From an uncultured Eubacteriales bacterium (GTDB lineage Bacteria; Bacillota; Clostridia; Oscillospirales; Acutalibacteraceae), in the NCBI GenBank assembly GCA_934486615.1, contig CAKSQO010000009.1:10450-74449 (forward strand): 64,000 nucleotides of DNA, written 5' to 3'. Below the pieces are notes generated by a model. The model worked only from the letters and a program-made list of their open reading frames with translations, was not told the origin of the DNA and made no database searches. Shown here piece by piece: positions 40,537 to 49,218 of this stretch. The position numbers were made by a program, and so were the translations under genes. Numbering within the stretch: position 1 is the stretch's first letter; each line of letters starts with the position of its first letter.

Positions 40537-41967
40537 CTAAACTTTTTTGATTTCTTCGTTGACTATGCGGTTGACGACGGCGGGGTCGGCTTTGCCTGCA
40601 AGGGCGCGCATCGTCTGACCTATCAGGAAGCCGACGGCCTTGACTTTGCCCGCCTTATAGTCGGCGATGGACTGCGGATTTGCCGCGAACACCTTCGCAA
40701 CGGCGTCAAGCACAACGCTGTCGTCGGAGACCTGCTCGAGGTTGTGATCCTTGATGTAGGCGCCGATGTCGACAGGCTCTTTGAACACAACGGCGAAAAT
40801 CTCGCGCGCCTTTTTGCGGTTGAGCGTGCCCTTTTCGCACAGCTCAATGAGCTTTGCGAGGTCCTCGGGTCGGACGATCATATCCTTGGCTTCGACGGCC
40901 TCGTCCTTGAGCAGGCGCATCAGATCGCCCATTATCCAGTTGGAGACCTCCTTCGGCTTGCCGCAGATGGCTGCAGTGGCCTCGAAGAAGTCGGCGAGCG
41001 CCTTCTGGTCGGTTATCATCGAAGCGTCGTACTCGGGCAGACCGAAATCGGCGATGTAGCGCGCCTTTTTCTCCTTGGCCATTTCGGGCAGCGAGGCCTT
41101 GACTCGGTCGAACCACTCGTCGCTTATCTCAACGGGCGGAATGTCCGGCTCGGGGAAGTAGCGGTAGTCCTGCGCATTCTCCTTGCTGCGCATGGCGTAG
41201 GAGCGCTCCTTGTTATCGTCCCAGCGGCGGGTCTCCTGAGTGACCTTGCCGCCTTTTTCGATAAGCTCGATCTGACGCTTTGACTCATACTCGATAGCAC
41301 GGGCGATGGCCTTGAACGAGTTTAAGTTCTTCATCTCGGTGCGCGTGCCGAACTCCTCGCCGATTTGATGGACGGAGAGGTTAACGTCGGCGCGCATTGA
41401 GCCCTCCTGCAGCTTGCAGTCGGAGACGTCGAGGTACTCGAGCGTGCTCTTGAGCTTGGCAAGGTAGGCGAGGACTTCGTCTGCGGTGCGGAAGTCAGGC
41501 TCGCTGACGATCTCGATAAGCGGCACTCCGCAGCGGTTGTAGTCGCACTTGGTCATGTCGATCATCGGGTCGTGAATGAGCTTGCCCGCGTCCTCTTCCA
41601 TGTGAATCTCGTGGATACGAATCTTCTTTTCTACGCCGTCAACCTCGATCGGAACGTAGCCGTTGCGGCAGATGGGCAGGTAGAGCTGCGAAATCTGATA
41701 CGCCTTCGGCAGGTCGGGGTAGAAGTAGTTCTTGCGGTCGAACTTGTTGTAGCGGGTAATGTCGCAGTTGAGGGCGATGCCCGCCTTCATTGCGTACTCG
41801 GCGACCATCCTGTTGAGCACGGGCAGGGTGCCGGGCATACCTGTGCACACGGGGCAGCAGTGCGTGTTGGGCTCGCCGCCGAACTCGGTCGTGCAGGAGC
41901 AGAATATCTTCGTTTTGGTCGAAAGCTCAACGTGAACCTCCAGACCCATTACAGTTTCCCAAGCCAT
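40537..41967 (-). CDS. gatB: Asp-tRNA(Asn)/Glu-tRNA(Gln) amidotransferase subunit B
   Basis: 476 residues. WETVMGLEVHVELSTKTKIFCSC starts the kinase-like domain, which phosphorylates the misacylated tRNA-bound Glu or Asp; CCPVCTGMPGTLPVLN and YNKFDRKNYFYPDLPK follow. The C-terminal YqeY-like tail (about 340-476) binds tRNA. GatCAB makes Gln-tRNA and Asn-tRNA where the direct synthetases are missing. Translation starts at the ATG at 41965-41967 with GGGAGGTG upstream, two bases after the gatA stop. Confidence 0.97.
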   Translation of the reverse strand: MAWETVMGLEVHVELSTKTKIFCSCTTEFGGEPNTHCCPVCTGMPGTLPVLNRMVAEYAMKAGIALNCDITRYNKFDRKNYFYPDLPKAYQISQLYLPICRNGYVPIEVDGVEKKIRIHEIHMEEDAGKLIHDPMIDMTKCDYNRCGVPLIEIVSEPDFRTADEVLAYLAKLKSTLEYLDVSDCKLQEGSMRADVNLSVHQIGEEFGTRTEMKNLNSFKAIARAIEYESKRQIELIEKGGKVTQETRRWDDNKERSYAMRSKENAQDYRYFPEPDIPPVEISDEWFDRVKASLPEMAKEKKARYIADFGLPEYDASMITDQKALADFFEATAAICGKPKEVSNWIMGDLMRLLKDEAVEAKDMIVRPEDLAKLIELCEKGTLNRKKAREIFAVVFKEPVDIGAYIKDHNLEQVSDDSVVLDAVAKVFAANPQSIADYKAGKVKAVGFLIGQTMRALAGKADPAVVNRIVNEEIKKV

Positions 41968-41969
41968 AG

Positions 41970-43436
41970 TCAGCGCACCTCCCAAGCGGTCTTTTTGTGG
42001 AAATCGGTCGCCTGCTGATAAGCGTAGGCGGCGTTGAGCACCTTTGCATCGTCAAGCGCCTGACCGATGAGCTGCACGCCTATCGGCATGGCATTTTTGT
42101 CGAAGCCGCACGGCAGCGAGATGCCGGGCAGTCCGGCGAGGTTGACCGATACGGTATAGATGTCGGAAAGGTACATCTTCAGCTTGTCCGACAGGCTTTC
42201 GCCGAGCTTCGGCGCGGTGGTCGGAGCGGTCGGGCAAAGGATAATGTCGTATTTTTCAAAGGCTTCGTCGAACGCGCCCTTGATAAGGCTCTTGACCTGC
42301 AGCGCCTTCTTGTAATAAGCGTCGTAGTAGCCGGTCGAGAGTGAGAACGTGCCGAGCAGTATGCGGCTCTTGACCTCCTCACCGAAGCCCTCGGTGCGGG
42401 TCTTGACGTACAGGTCGGTCAGGCCGTCGTAGTCCTCGGCGCGCCAGCCGTACTTGACGCCGTCAAAGCGCGACAGGTTGCTGCTCGCCTCGGCGGTGGC
42501 GACGATGTAGTAGGTCGGCACGGCGTACTGAATAAGCGGCAGCGGGAAGTACTCGACCTCTGCTCCGAGCGCCTTGAAGCTCTCGGCTGCGGCGAGGACG
42601 CTCGCCTTTACGTCGGGGTCGAGGCCGTCGGAGAAGCACTCGGACGGAATTCCGATCTTCAGCCCCCTGACATCGCCCGAGAGCGCGTCGAGGTAGCTCT
42701 TGTGTTCAACGTCGAGCGAGGTGCCGTCGTGCTCGTCGCGGCCGCTGATAACGTCAAGCAGAGCCGCGCAATCGGCCGCGTCCTTAGCGACGGGTCCCAT
42801 CTGGTCGAGCGACGAGGCGTAGGCGATAAGGCCGTAGCGCGAGACGGTGCCGTAGGTCGGCTTCATGCCCGTCACGCCGCAGTAGGACGACGGCTGGCGT
42901 ATGCTTCCGCCCGTGTCGGAGCCGATGGCGCACACGGCGCTGCCGGCTGCAACTGCGGCAGCCGCTCCGCCTGACGAGCCGCCGGGAACGCGCTCGGTGT
43001 TCCACGGGTTGCGGGTCGCGCCGTAGAACGAAGTCTCGGTCGTCGAGCCCATCGCGAACTCGTCCATATTCAGCTTGCCGACGATAACCATACCGGCGGC
43101 GTTCAGCTTTTCGATAACGGTCGCGTCGTAGGGCGGCTCAAAGTCGCCGAGTATCTTTGACGCGCAGGTCGTTTTGACGCCCTTGGTGCAGATGTTGTCT
43201 TTGATTGATATGGGAACGCCTGCGAGCGGGCCGGTCAGGCGGCCTGCGGCGATGTCCGCGTCGACCTCGGCGGCGCGCTTGAGCGCTGCGTCGGCGATGA
43301 CGGTGATGTAGGCGTTGATGTCCTTATCGGTAGCGGCGATGGAGTCGAGCACAGCTTTGGTTGCGTCGACGCTCGTGAGCTTGCCCTCCTTTATAAGGCG
43401 GCCCGTTTCGAGAGCGGTAAGATTTCTGATATCCAT
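41970..43436 (-). CDS. gatA: Asp-tRNA(Asn)/Glu-tRNA(Gln) amidotransferase subunit A
   Basis: 488 residues of the amidase-signature family. The catalytic Lys is in PISIKDNICTKG, the cis-Ser and nucleophilic Ser in GGSSGGAAAAVAAGSAVCAIGSDTGGSIRQP. It releases ammonia from glutamine for the transamidation carried out with GatB. Second gene of gatCAB, with GGAGGAGC before the ATG. Confidence 0.97.
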   Translation of the reverse strand: MDIRNLTALETGRLIKEGKLTSVDATKAVLDSIAATDKDINAYITVIADAALKRAAEVDADIAAGRLTGPLAGVPISIKDNICTKGVKTTCASKILGDFEPPYDATVIEKLNAAGMVIVGKLNMDEFAMGSTTETSFYGATRNPWNTERVPGGSSGGAAAAVAAGSAVCAIGSDTGGSIRQPSSYCGVTGMKPTYGTVSRYGLIAYASSLDQMGPVAKDAADCAALLDVISGRDEHDGTSLDVEHKSYLDALSGDVRGLKIGIPSECFSDGLDPDVKASVLAAAESFKALGAEVEYFPLPLIQYAVPTYYIVATAEASSNLSRFDGVKYGWRAEDYDGLTDLYVKTRTEGFGEEVKSRILLGTFSLSTGYYDAYYKKALQVKSLIKGAFDEAFEKYDIILCPTAPTTAPKLGESLSDKLKMYLSDIYTVSVNLAGLPGISLPCGFDKNAMPIGVQLIGQALDDAKVLNAAYAYQQATDFHKKTAWEVR

Positions 43437-43448
43437 TTGTGCTCCTCC

Positions 43449-43736
43449 TTATTCGACGGCCTTCGGGACGATGAAGGCTTCCTCGTCGCGCTTTGGAGCG
43501 CCCTTGAGCAGCTCCTCGCGGTCGAACGACGGCTTGACCTCGTCCTCGCGGAACACGTTTTTGACCTTGAAGGTGTGGCTCATCGGCTCGATACCGTCGG
43601 TATCGACGTTGTTGAGCACGTCCATATAGCCGATTATGGCGTTGAGTCCGTCGATAGTCTTTTCTTTCTGCTCGGCGGAGACCTCAAGTCTCGACAGCGC
43701 GGCGACATAGTCGACCATTTCAGCGGTAATTTTCAA
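43449..43736 (-). CDS. gatC: Asp-tRNA(Asn)/Glu-tRNA(Gln) amidotransferase subunit C
   Basis: 95 residues. MKITAEMVDYVAALSRLEVSAEQ and IGYMDVLNNVDTDGIEPMSHTF are the conserved helices and belt that wrap GatA. First gene of the operon, 12 bases before gatA. The length and ending (RDEEAFIVPKAVE) are normal. Confidence 0.95.
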   Translation of the reverse strand: MKITAEMVDYVAALSRLEVSAEQKEKTIDGLNAIIGYMDVLNNVDTDGIEPMSHTFKVKNVFREDEVKPSFDREELLKGAPKRDEEAFIVPKAVE

Positions 43737-44145
43737 AATAAAACCTCCGTTTCGTTGAAGAAAGGATTAACAGTCTATAACAGTCCAATTATAATGTATT
43801 CCCCCGCAAAAGTCAACAGCCGCAGGCTGTTTGGCCGCGGTTGGTTGCAGTGGGTTATTGGACGCTGCTTCCACGCGCACGGACGCAGTCCGCTTGTCCG
43901 CGTTTATGTGCAGCAAGCTGTTGGGCATCGCTGCCTCGCGCAATGGGTGCGGCGGGTAGTGGGGCGACTATCGATAAGTGAATCGTTGTGGTGTGCCTGC
44001 AGCACGGTATTGGATAAGAGTAAGCGCCGCGCCACCAAAGGCTCACCTTACTTCAAGGGGAGCCTTTTTGGGCTCACAGCGAATGTATAATCCCGTGCCG
44101 CAGGCACTCCGAAATTATTCAGTATTCACTATTGATTATCCGCTT
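43737..44145. repeat. Intergenic repeat region between gatC and the ABC exporter
   Basis: No gene is supported. It includes CAGCC-gca-GGCTG (43820s), CGGAC-gca-GTCCG (43880s), the GCAATGGGTGCGGCGGGTA block shared with other gaps, a GTGTGCCTGCAGCACGGTATTGG variant, a terminator-like MITE end (GGCTCACCTTACTTCAAGGGGAGCC, 44038-44070), and CCGTGCCGCAGGCAC. gatC's promoter must lie upstream but I could not identify it. Confidence 0.7.
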
Positions 44146-45897
44146 CTACTTCGGCTGCCTCGTCCACAGGCGGTAGTAGACGCCCTGCTTATTCATAAGA
44201 GCCTCGTGCGTGCCCTCCTCTATGATTCCGTCATTGCCGAGGACGAGTATGCGGTCGTAGTCGCGCACGGTGGTCAGTCGGTGGGCGACGGTCAGTGTCG
44301 TTCTGCCCTTTGCGAGCCGCTCAAGGCTGTTGCTGACGAGAATTTCGCTTTCGTTATCGAGCGCACTCGTCGCCTCGTCGAGCAGCAGGATAGGCGGATT
44401 CTTCAGAAATACGCGCGCTATCGAAATGCGCTGCTTCTGCCCGCCCGAGAGCTTGACTCCGCGCTCGCCGACATAGGTATCGTAGCCGTCGGAGAGCGCA
44501 TTTATAAACTCGTCCGCGCCTGCAAGCTCTGCCGCGCGGCGAATCTCGCCGATCGTCGCATCCTCTTTGCCGTAGGCGATATTCTCGCGCACCGTTCCGC
44601 TGAACAGGTACACGTCCTGCTGCACCATGCCGACCGCCGAGCGCAGCGACTTCAGGGTCACGTCGCGAATGTCCTGCCCGTCGATGAGTATGCGCCCGCT
44701 CGTCACATCGTAAAAGCGCGGGATAAGGCTGCACAGCGTGGTCTTGCCGCCGCCCGACGTGCCGACGAGGGCGACACGCTCGCCCGCCGAAATATGCAGA
44801 TTGAGGTCGTTGAGCACCTCGTTATGGTCGTCGGGATACTCGAACGAGACGCGGTCAAAGTCGATAACGCCCGCGGTGACCTTCAGCTCGGCCGCGTCGG
44901 GCGCGTCCTTTATCGCAACGGGCGTGTCCATAATCTCGAAAAAGCGCTCGATGCCCGTCATTCCGCGCTGGAACTGCTCGGCGAACTCGACTATGCGGCG
45001 AATGGTCGCGATGAGCGTCGAGACGTAGAGCACATAGGCCACGAGGTCGCCGGGGGAGATGAGCCGCCTGACGACGAAAATTCCGCCGCCGATGACGACC
45101 GTCAGGTACATCAGACCGTCGAAAAGCCGCGTTGACGCCTGAAACATCGCCATTGAGCGGTAGGTCTTTTTCTTGATATTCTTGAATTCCTCGTTGCCGC
45201 GCGCGAACTTCCTTATCTCGGCTTCCTCGGCCGAGAACGCCTTTACAACGCTCTCTCCCAGCAGGCTGTCCTCGATTTGGGCGTTAAGCTCGCCGATCTG
45301 CACACGCTGCTGCTTGAACGCGTTGCGCAGGCGGTGATTGAGCACGCCCGAGACTATCGCCATCACGGGCACGCAGGCGAATATCAGCAGGGTCAGCCAC
45401 AGGTTGTACGACGCAAGCACGCAGAAGCTTACGGTTATTTTCAGCGCTGCGATGAAGAACTCCTCGGGGCAGTGGTGCGAAAACTCCGTGACCTCGAACA
45501 GGTCGTTGGTTATGCGCCCCATTATCTGGCCGATTTTGGTGTTGGAGTAGTAGCTGCGATCGAGCCGCTGCAGATGGTCGAACGCGTCGCGGCGCATATC
45601 CGTCTCGATATAAACGCCCATGACGTGACCCATATCGGCCATAAAATACTGCGCGGCCGAGTCGATGAGCCTGAGCACGAGGTAAAGCGCGCCGAGTTTC
45701 AGTACAAGCTGCACGCTGAGCGCCGCGAGGTCGGTTATCGCCGTGTTGGTTATCGTGCGAAGTATCAGCGGCAGCACGAGGTCGCACAGGCACGTCAGAG
45801 CCGCGCAGAGCAAATCGAGCACGACGGTGCGGCGGTATTTTTTCAGATAAGGCCAAAAGCGCCTTATCAAATGCTTTTTCGGTTTTTTTGCTTTCAT
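44146..45897 (-). CDS. ABC transporter, fused membrane and ATPase domains (exporter type)
   Basis: 583 residues. Six membrane helices in the first 320 residues form an ABC exporter domain; the ATPase follows with Walker A GTSGGGKTTL, signature VKLSGGQKQRISIARV, Walker B ILLLDEATSALD and the H-loop in TLTVAHRLTTV. Such half-transporters work as dimers and export lipids, drugs or peptides. I start at MKAKKPKK with CGGAGG upstream. No second half-transporter is nearby, so a homodimer is likely. A hairpin lies in front of the gene. Confidence 0.92.
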   Translation of the reverse strand: MKAKKPKKHLIRRFWPYLKKYRRTVVLDLLCAALTCLCDLVLPLILRTITNTAITDLAALSVQLVLKLGALYLVLRLIDSAAQYFMADMGHVMGVYIETDMRRDAFDHLQRLDRSYYSNTKIGQIMGRITNDLFEVTEFSHHCPEEFFIAALKITVSFCVLASYNLWLTLLIFACVPVMAIVSGVLNHRLRNAFKQQRVQIGELNAQIEDSLLGESVVKAFSAEEAEIRKFARGNEEFKNIKKKTYRSMAMFQASTRLFDGLMYLTVVIGGGIFVVRRLISPGDLVAYVLYVSTLIATIRRIVEFAEQFQRGMTGIERFFEIMDTPVAIKDAPDAAELKVTAGVIDFDRVSFEYPDDHNEVLNDLNLHISAGERVALVGTSGGGKTTLCSLIPRFYDVTSGRILIDGQDIRDVTLKSLRSAVGMVQQDVYLFSGTVRENIAYGKEDATIGEIRRAAELAGADEFINALSDGYDTYVGERGVKLSGGQKQRISIARVFLKNPPILLLDEATSALDNESEILVSNSLERLAKGRTTLTVAHRLTTVRDYDRILVLGNDGIIEEGTHEALMNKQGVYYRLWTRQPK

Positions 45898-45916
45898 TTT
45901 TCCTCCGTTTAAAAGC

Positions 45917-45957
45917 CGCAAAAGTGCCTGCCTTGCAAAAAGGCGGGCACTTTTTTG
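45917..45957. terminator. Hairpin upstream of the ABC exporter gene
   Basis: AAGTGCCTGCCTT pairs with AAGGCGGGCACTT, flanked by T-runs on the plus strand. On the minus strand it would lie in the 5' leader of the exporter gene and might act as an attenuator; on the plus strand no gene ends here. Confidence 0.5.
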
Positions 45958-46083
45958 TTTTAAGCTGTTGCGCGGGCAGATGCGCCGAAAAGGTTGCGCG
46001 CGGTTTTTTATATTATGATTTTCTCAGGCGCGTTTCCCGGGCGCGAGAGCAGCCGCGCGTGCTTTCGGCGCAGCGCAGCACCA

Positions 46084-46338
46084 CAGCCGTTTCAGGCAGC
46101 GCTTTGCGCGTAACGTGCCTTTTGTGCAGTGCACCCTTTTGGGTGTGCTTTGCGCGCAATGTGCGCCTTATTGGCGGCGCAGCACAGCCGTTTCGGGCAG
46201 CGCTTTGCGCGTAACGTACCTTTTGTGCAGCGGCGCGGCGCAGCGCAGCACAGCCGTTTCGGGCAGCGCTTTGCGCGTAACGTACCTTTTGTGCGGTGCA
46301 CCCTTTTGGGTGTGCTTTGCGCGTAATATGCGCCTTAT
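46084..46338. repeat. Local repeat cluster of two interleaved units (A-B-A-A-B)
   Basis: Unit A (about 44 bp, starting CAGCCGTTTCGGGCAGCG and ending CCTTTTGTGC) occurs at 46084, 46185 and 46251. Unit B (about 42 bp, with CACCCttttGGGTG followed by TGCTTTGCGCG) occurs at 46129 and 46296. Both carry GCTTTGCGCGTAA. No gene is supported in 45958-46393. Confidence 0.7.
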
Positions 46339-46393
46339 ACGCAGCGCACCGCGTTCCAATCCTCAATCCCGCTTCGGGTACTCACGCCTTGCC

Positions 46394-47647
46394 TTACTTC
46401 ACGCTCGGCAGGTTGGGCGCGAGGGGCTGGCGCGGAGTTCCGCCGCCTCCGACGCGCTTTTTCGAGTTGTTGGTGACGACCTTCAGATTGTCAATAAGCG
46501 CCTTCATATCCTTGGCATAGGCGGCGTTCTGCGAGTCGGTGGCCTTTGACGCCTTTGCCCACAGATTGATGCCGTAGGCCTTCTTGACCTCGGCGGAAAT
46601 GTTGATGTCGCCGCCGAAGTTATAGCGCGGGCCGAACGAGTCGTCAACGATATAAGCGCCGTAGTTTTGCAGCGCAAAGAACAGCTTCTTGCCGACCTCG
46701 GTGGTTATGCCGAGGCTTTCGACCGTCGCGCTCGGATCGATTGCAAGCAGACTGCCCATAAGGACGTTGGGATTAGTGCCGCCGTAGGTGTCGGACGCAT
46801 AGCCGTCGGCGGTAGTCGCAGGCCACTTGAAGCCCATATCCTCCCAGTCGAAGTGGAGGTCGGTCTTGGCATACGGCATAATCTTCAGCGCGTGATGAAT
46901 CTGACCGTCGCCCGTCAGCTCACCCACACGGATAGAACCGCCGAGCGTGCTCAGCGAGCTGCCCCAGTGCGAGCCGTAGGAGCCCTCGTCATAGATGTCG
47001 ACGCCGCCCTTGGTCGGGTATCCCGTCGCATAGGTCGAGGTCGACGTGGCGCGGCAGGTCGGCTGCATCTGGATTATCGTGCGGCCGTCGGGCTGCAGGA
47101 TAGCCGAGCAGGTGTTGGTGTCGAGGTCGGCCGAAATCCTGAAGCCTTTCGGCCAATAGGTCGTTACGGTCGACTTTTTCAGAGTCGAAACGTCGGGCCA
47201 GCGGTTGTGCATATTAGTCTCGTAAATTTCGAGCTGTTCGTCGCTTTCGGTCGTAGTCAGCAGATACTCCTCGTCGATTCCGTACTCGTCGACAAAGCGG
47301 ATTCCCGCGTCCTCGTACTTCGCGTCGGAGCCAATCGGCATATTCCAGATGGAGTCGCGCGAGAAAGGCCACAGCCATGGGTCGCGCTCGCCCGACATCG
47401 TCTCGTAGCCGAGGTCGGGGTTGCCGTAGTGGCCGTATTTTTCGAAGCTCGCTTTCTGCGCTTCGGTTCGGCCGCTCGCGTCAAAGAACGCGCTCGCCGT
47501 CGATGATGAGCCACTTGAAGCGCTGACGGACTTTGAGCCGGATTTTGCGCTCGATGCGTCCTTGCCGCCGTCGCCGCAGGAAACGAGCGTTGCCGCGATG
47601 AGCGCAGTGCAAAGAGCGCCTGATAAAAACCGTTTTGATACTTTCAT
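46394..47647 (-). CDS. Secreted lipoprotein, paralogue 1 of a tandem trio, unknown function
   Basis: 417 residues. Signal MKVSKRFLSGALCTALIAAT ends at the lipobox LVSC, followed by a Ser-rich linker to about residue 60. The conserved domain has KYGHYGNPDLGYETMSGERD, WPFSRDSIWNMPIGSDAKY, SAILQPDGRTIIQMQPTCRA, YGSHWGSSLSTLGGSIRVG, HHALKIMPYAK and GSLLAIDPSATVESLG. The end VVTNNSKKRVGGGGTPR...LAPNLPSVK is shared by all three. I do not recognise an active site; the family resembles secreted hypothetical proteins with a WNxPIG motif. Lies 148 bases after paralogue 2. Confidence 0.75.
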   Translation of the reverse strand: MKVSKRFLSGALCTALIAATLVSCGDGGKDASSAKSGSKSVSASSGSSSTASAFFDASGRTEAQKASFEKYGHYGNPDLGYETMSGERDPWLWPFSRDSIWNMPIGSDAKYEDAGIRFVDEYGIDEEYLLTTTESDEQLEIYETNMHNRWPDVSTLKKSTVTTYWPKGFRISADLDTNTCSAILQPDGRTIIQMQPTCRATSTSTYATGYPTKGGVDIYDEGSYGSHWGSSLSTLGGSIRVGELTGDGQIHHALKIMPYAKTDLHFDWEDMGFKWPATTADGYASDTYGGTNPNVLMGSLLAIDPSATVESLGITTEVGKKLFFALQNYGAYIVDDSFGPRYNFGGDINISAEVKKAYGINLWAKASKATDSQNAAYAKDMKALIDNLKVVTNNSKKRVGGGGTPRQPLAPNLPSVK

Positions 47648-47795
47648 ATTCTTTTCCCCCCGTAAAACATACGATGCGCGCACCGCAATGCCGCAGCACT
47701 GAAAACCGGTACATTCGGAAGCATTACCCGATACCGATCAATATCGGGCAGCTCCCGTATTTGCGCACTCCTGACAGATGTACTCTTGAGCCGCC

Positions 47796-49049
47796 TTACT
47801 TCAGGCTCGGAAGATCGGGCGCGAGCGGCTTTCTGGGAACTCCGCCGCCGCCGACGGACTTCTTCGAGTTGTTGGTGACGACTTTCAGATTGTTTACTAT
47901 TGCCCTCATATCCCTGGCATACTGGCGGTTTACGGTATCCGCCGCGGTGCTTACACGCCCGTGCAGGTCGATACCGTAGGCCTTCTTGACCTCGGATATT
48001 ATGGCGATGTCGGCCGCCCAGTTGAAGTTGTCGCACGCCGAGTCGTCGACGATATAGCAGCCATAGTCCTGCAGCGCCTTGAACAGCTTCCTGCCGACGG
48101 GACTCTTTATACCGAGGCTTTCGACGGTAGCGCTCGGGTCGAGAGCGAGCAGACTGCCCATCCTGACGTCGGGGTTCGTACCGCCGTAGCCGCCACTTGA
48201 AGCGGCCGAGTCTGCGGTCGTCGCAGGCCAGGTGTAGCCCATCGTTTCCCAGTCAAAATACAGGCAGGTCTTTCCGTACGGATCAATCTTCAGCGCATGG
48301 TTAATATCCCCGTCGCCTGTCAGCTCACCCAGACGGATAGAGCCGCCGAGCGTGCTTAGTGCGCTGCCCCAGTGCGAGCCGTAAGAGCCTTCGTCATATA
48401 TGTCGATCGGTTTCGCGGGAAAGCCGATAACATAGTCTGCGTCGGCGGTGTCGCGGCAGGTGGGCTGCAGCTGGACTATGTGCCGACCGTCGGGCTGAAG
48501 GATAGCCGAGCAGGTGTTGCCGAGCAGATCCTTGGAAATGGTCGCACCCTTAGGCCAGAACAGCGAGCCGCCGTTTGCAAGACCGCCCGTCGAGTCGGGC
48601 CAGCGGTGGTGCATATCGGACTTGTAAATCTTCAGATCCTCCGCATCGTCGCCCGTGGTCCAGATGTACTCCTCGTCAATTCCGTAGCCGTCGACAAACT
48701 TCCAGCCCGTCTCGGCGTACTTGGCGTCGGAGCCTATAGGCATATTCCAGACGGAGTCGCGTGAGAAAGGCCACAGCCACGCCTCGCGCTCGCCCGACAT
48801 CGTCTCGTAGCCGAGGTCGGGGTTGCCGTAGTGGCCGTATTTGTCATAGCTTTCGCGCTGCGCAGCCGTGCGGCTTGTGTAGTCAATCGGCACGCTCGAC
48901 GTCGCGACGGACACTGAGGAAGCGGAGCTCGCCTTCTTCGACGACGAGCCGCTCGAAGCGTTATCGTTGCTCTCGCCGCACGAGGCAAGTATGCCCGCAA
49001 TGAGCATCGCACTTGTCACACGCGAAATTGCGGCGGCAAGTTTTTTCAT
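47796..49049 (-). CDS. Secreted lipoprotein, paralogue 2 of a tandem trio, unknown function
   Basis: 417 residues. Signal MKKLAAAISRVTSAMLIAG with lipobox ILASC, Ser/Ala-rich linker, then the same domain as its neighbours: YGHYGNPDLGYETMSGERE, DSVWNMPIGSDAKY, ILQPDGRHIVQLQPTCRD, GSHWGSALSTLGGSIRLGEL and RKLFKALQDYGCYIVDDS. It differs in the region around residues 150-185. GAGGG precedes the ATG. The sequence before and after the gene is similar to that around the other two, which suggests duplication of a whole unit. Confidence 0.75.
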   Translation of the reverse strand: MKKLAAAISRVTSAMLIAGILASCGESNDNASSGSSSKKASSASSVSVATSSVPIDYTSRTAAQRESYDKYGHYGNPDLGYETMSGEREAWLWPFSRDSVWNMPIGSDAKYAETGWKFVDGYGIDEEYIWTTGDDAEDLKIYKSDMHHRWPDSTGGLANGGSLFWPKGATISKDLLGNTCSAILQPDGRHIVQLQPTCRDTADADYVIGFPAKPIDIYDEGSYGSHWGSALSTLGGSIRLGELTGDGDINHALKIDPYGKTCLYFDWETMGYTWPATTADSAASSGGYGGTNPDVRMGSLLALDPSATVESLGIKSPVGRKLFKALQDYGCYIVDDSACDNFNWAADIAIISEVKKAYGIDLHGRVSTAADTVNRQYARDMRAIVNNLKVVTNNSKKSVGGGGVPRKPLAPDLPSLK

Positions 49050-49105
49050 ATCTTTTCCCTCCCGAATTCTCGCTTAATCAACACGTATTTTCCGTCTGAG
49101 ATAAC

Positions 49106-49149
49106 ACAAAAAGCCATATCCGTGAGATTGTGCACAGATATGGCTTTCC
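49106..49149 (-). terminator. Intrinsic terminator after paralogue 3
   Basis: On the minus strand AAAGCCATATC pairs with GATATGGCTTT, followed by TTGTGTTAT. It separates paralogue 3 from paralogue 2, so at least two transcripts are expected. Confidence 0.7.
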
Positions 49150-49218
49150 TTGTTCTTGTGCACGTGCGCCGTACCGTAAGTAAATTCAGGCTTAAAGCGC
49201 AGCGCTGTCAGAAACGGA

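Noticed and set aside
46115..46549. Open frames in the A-B repeat cluster
   Set aside because: They consist of translated repeats in several frames and both strands, with no ribosome-binding site, and run into the lipoprotein gene.
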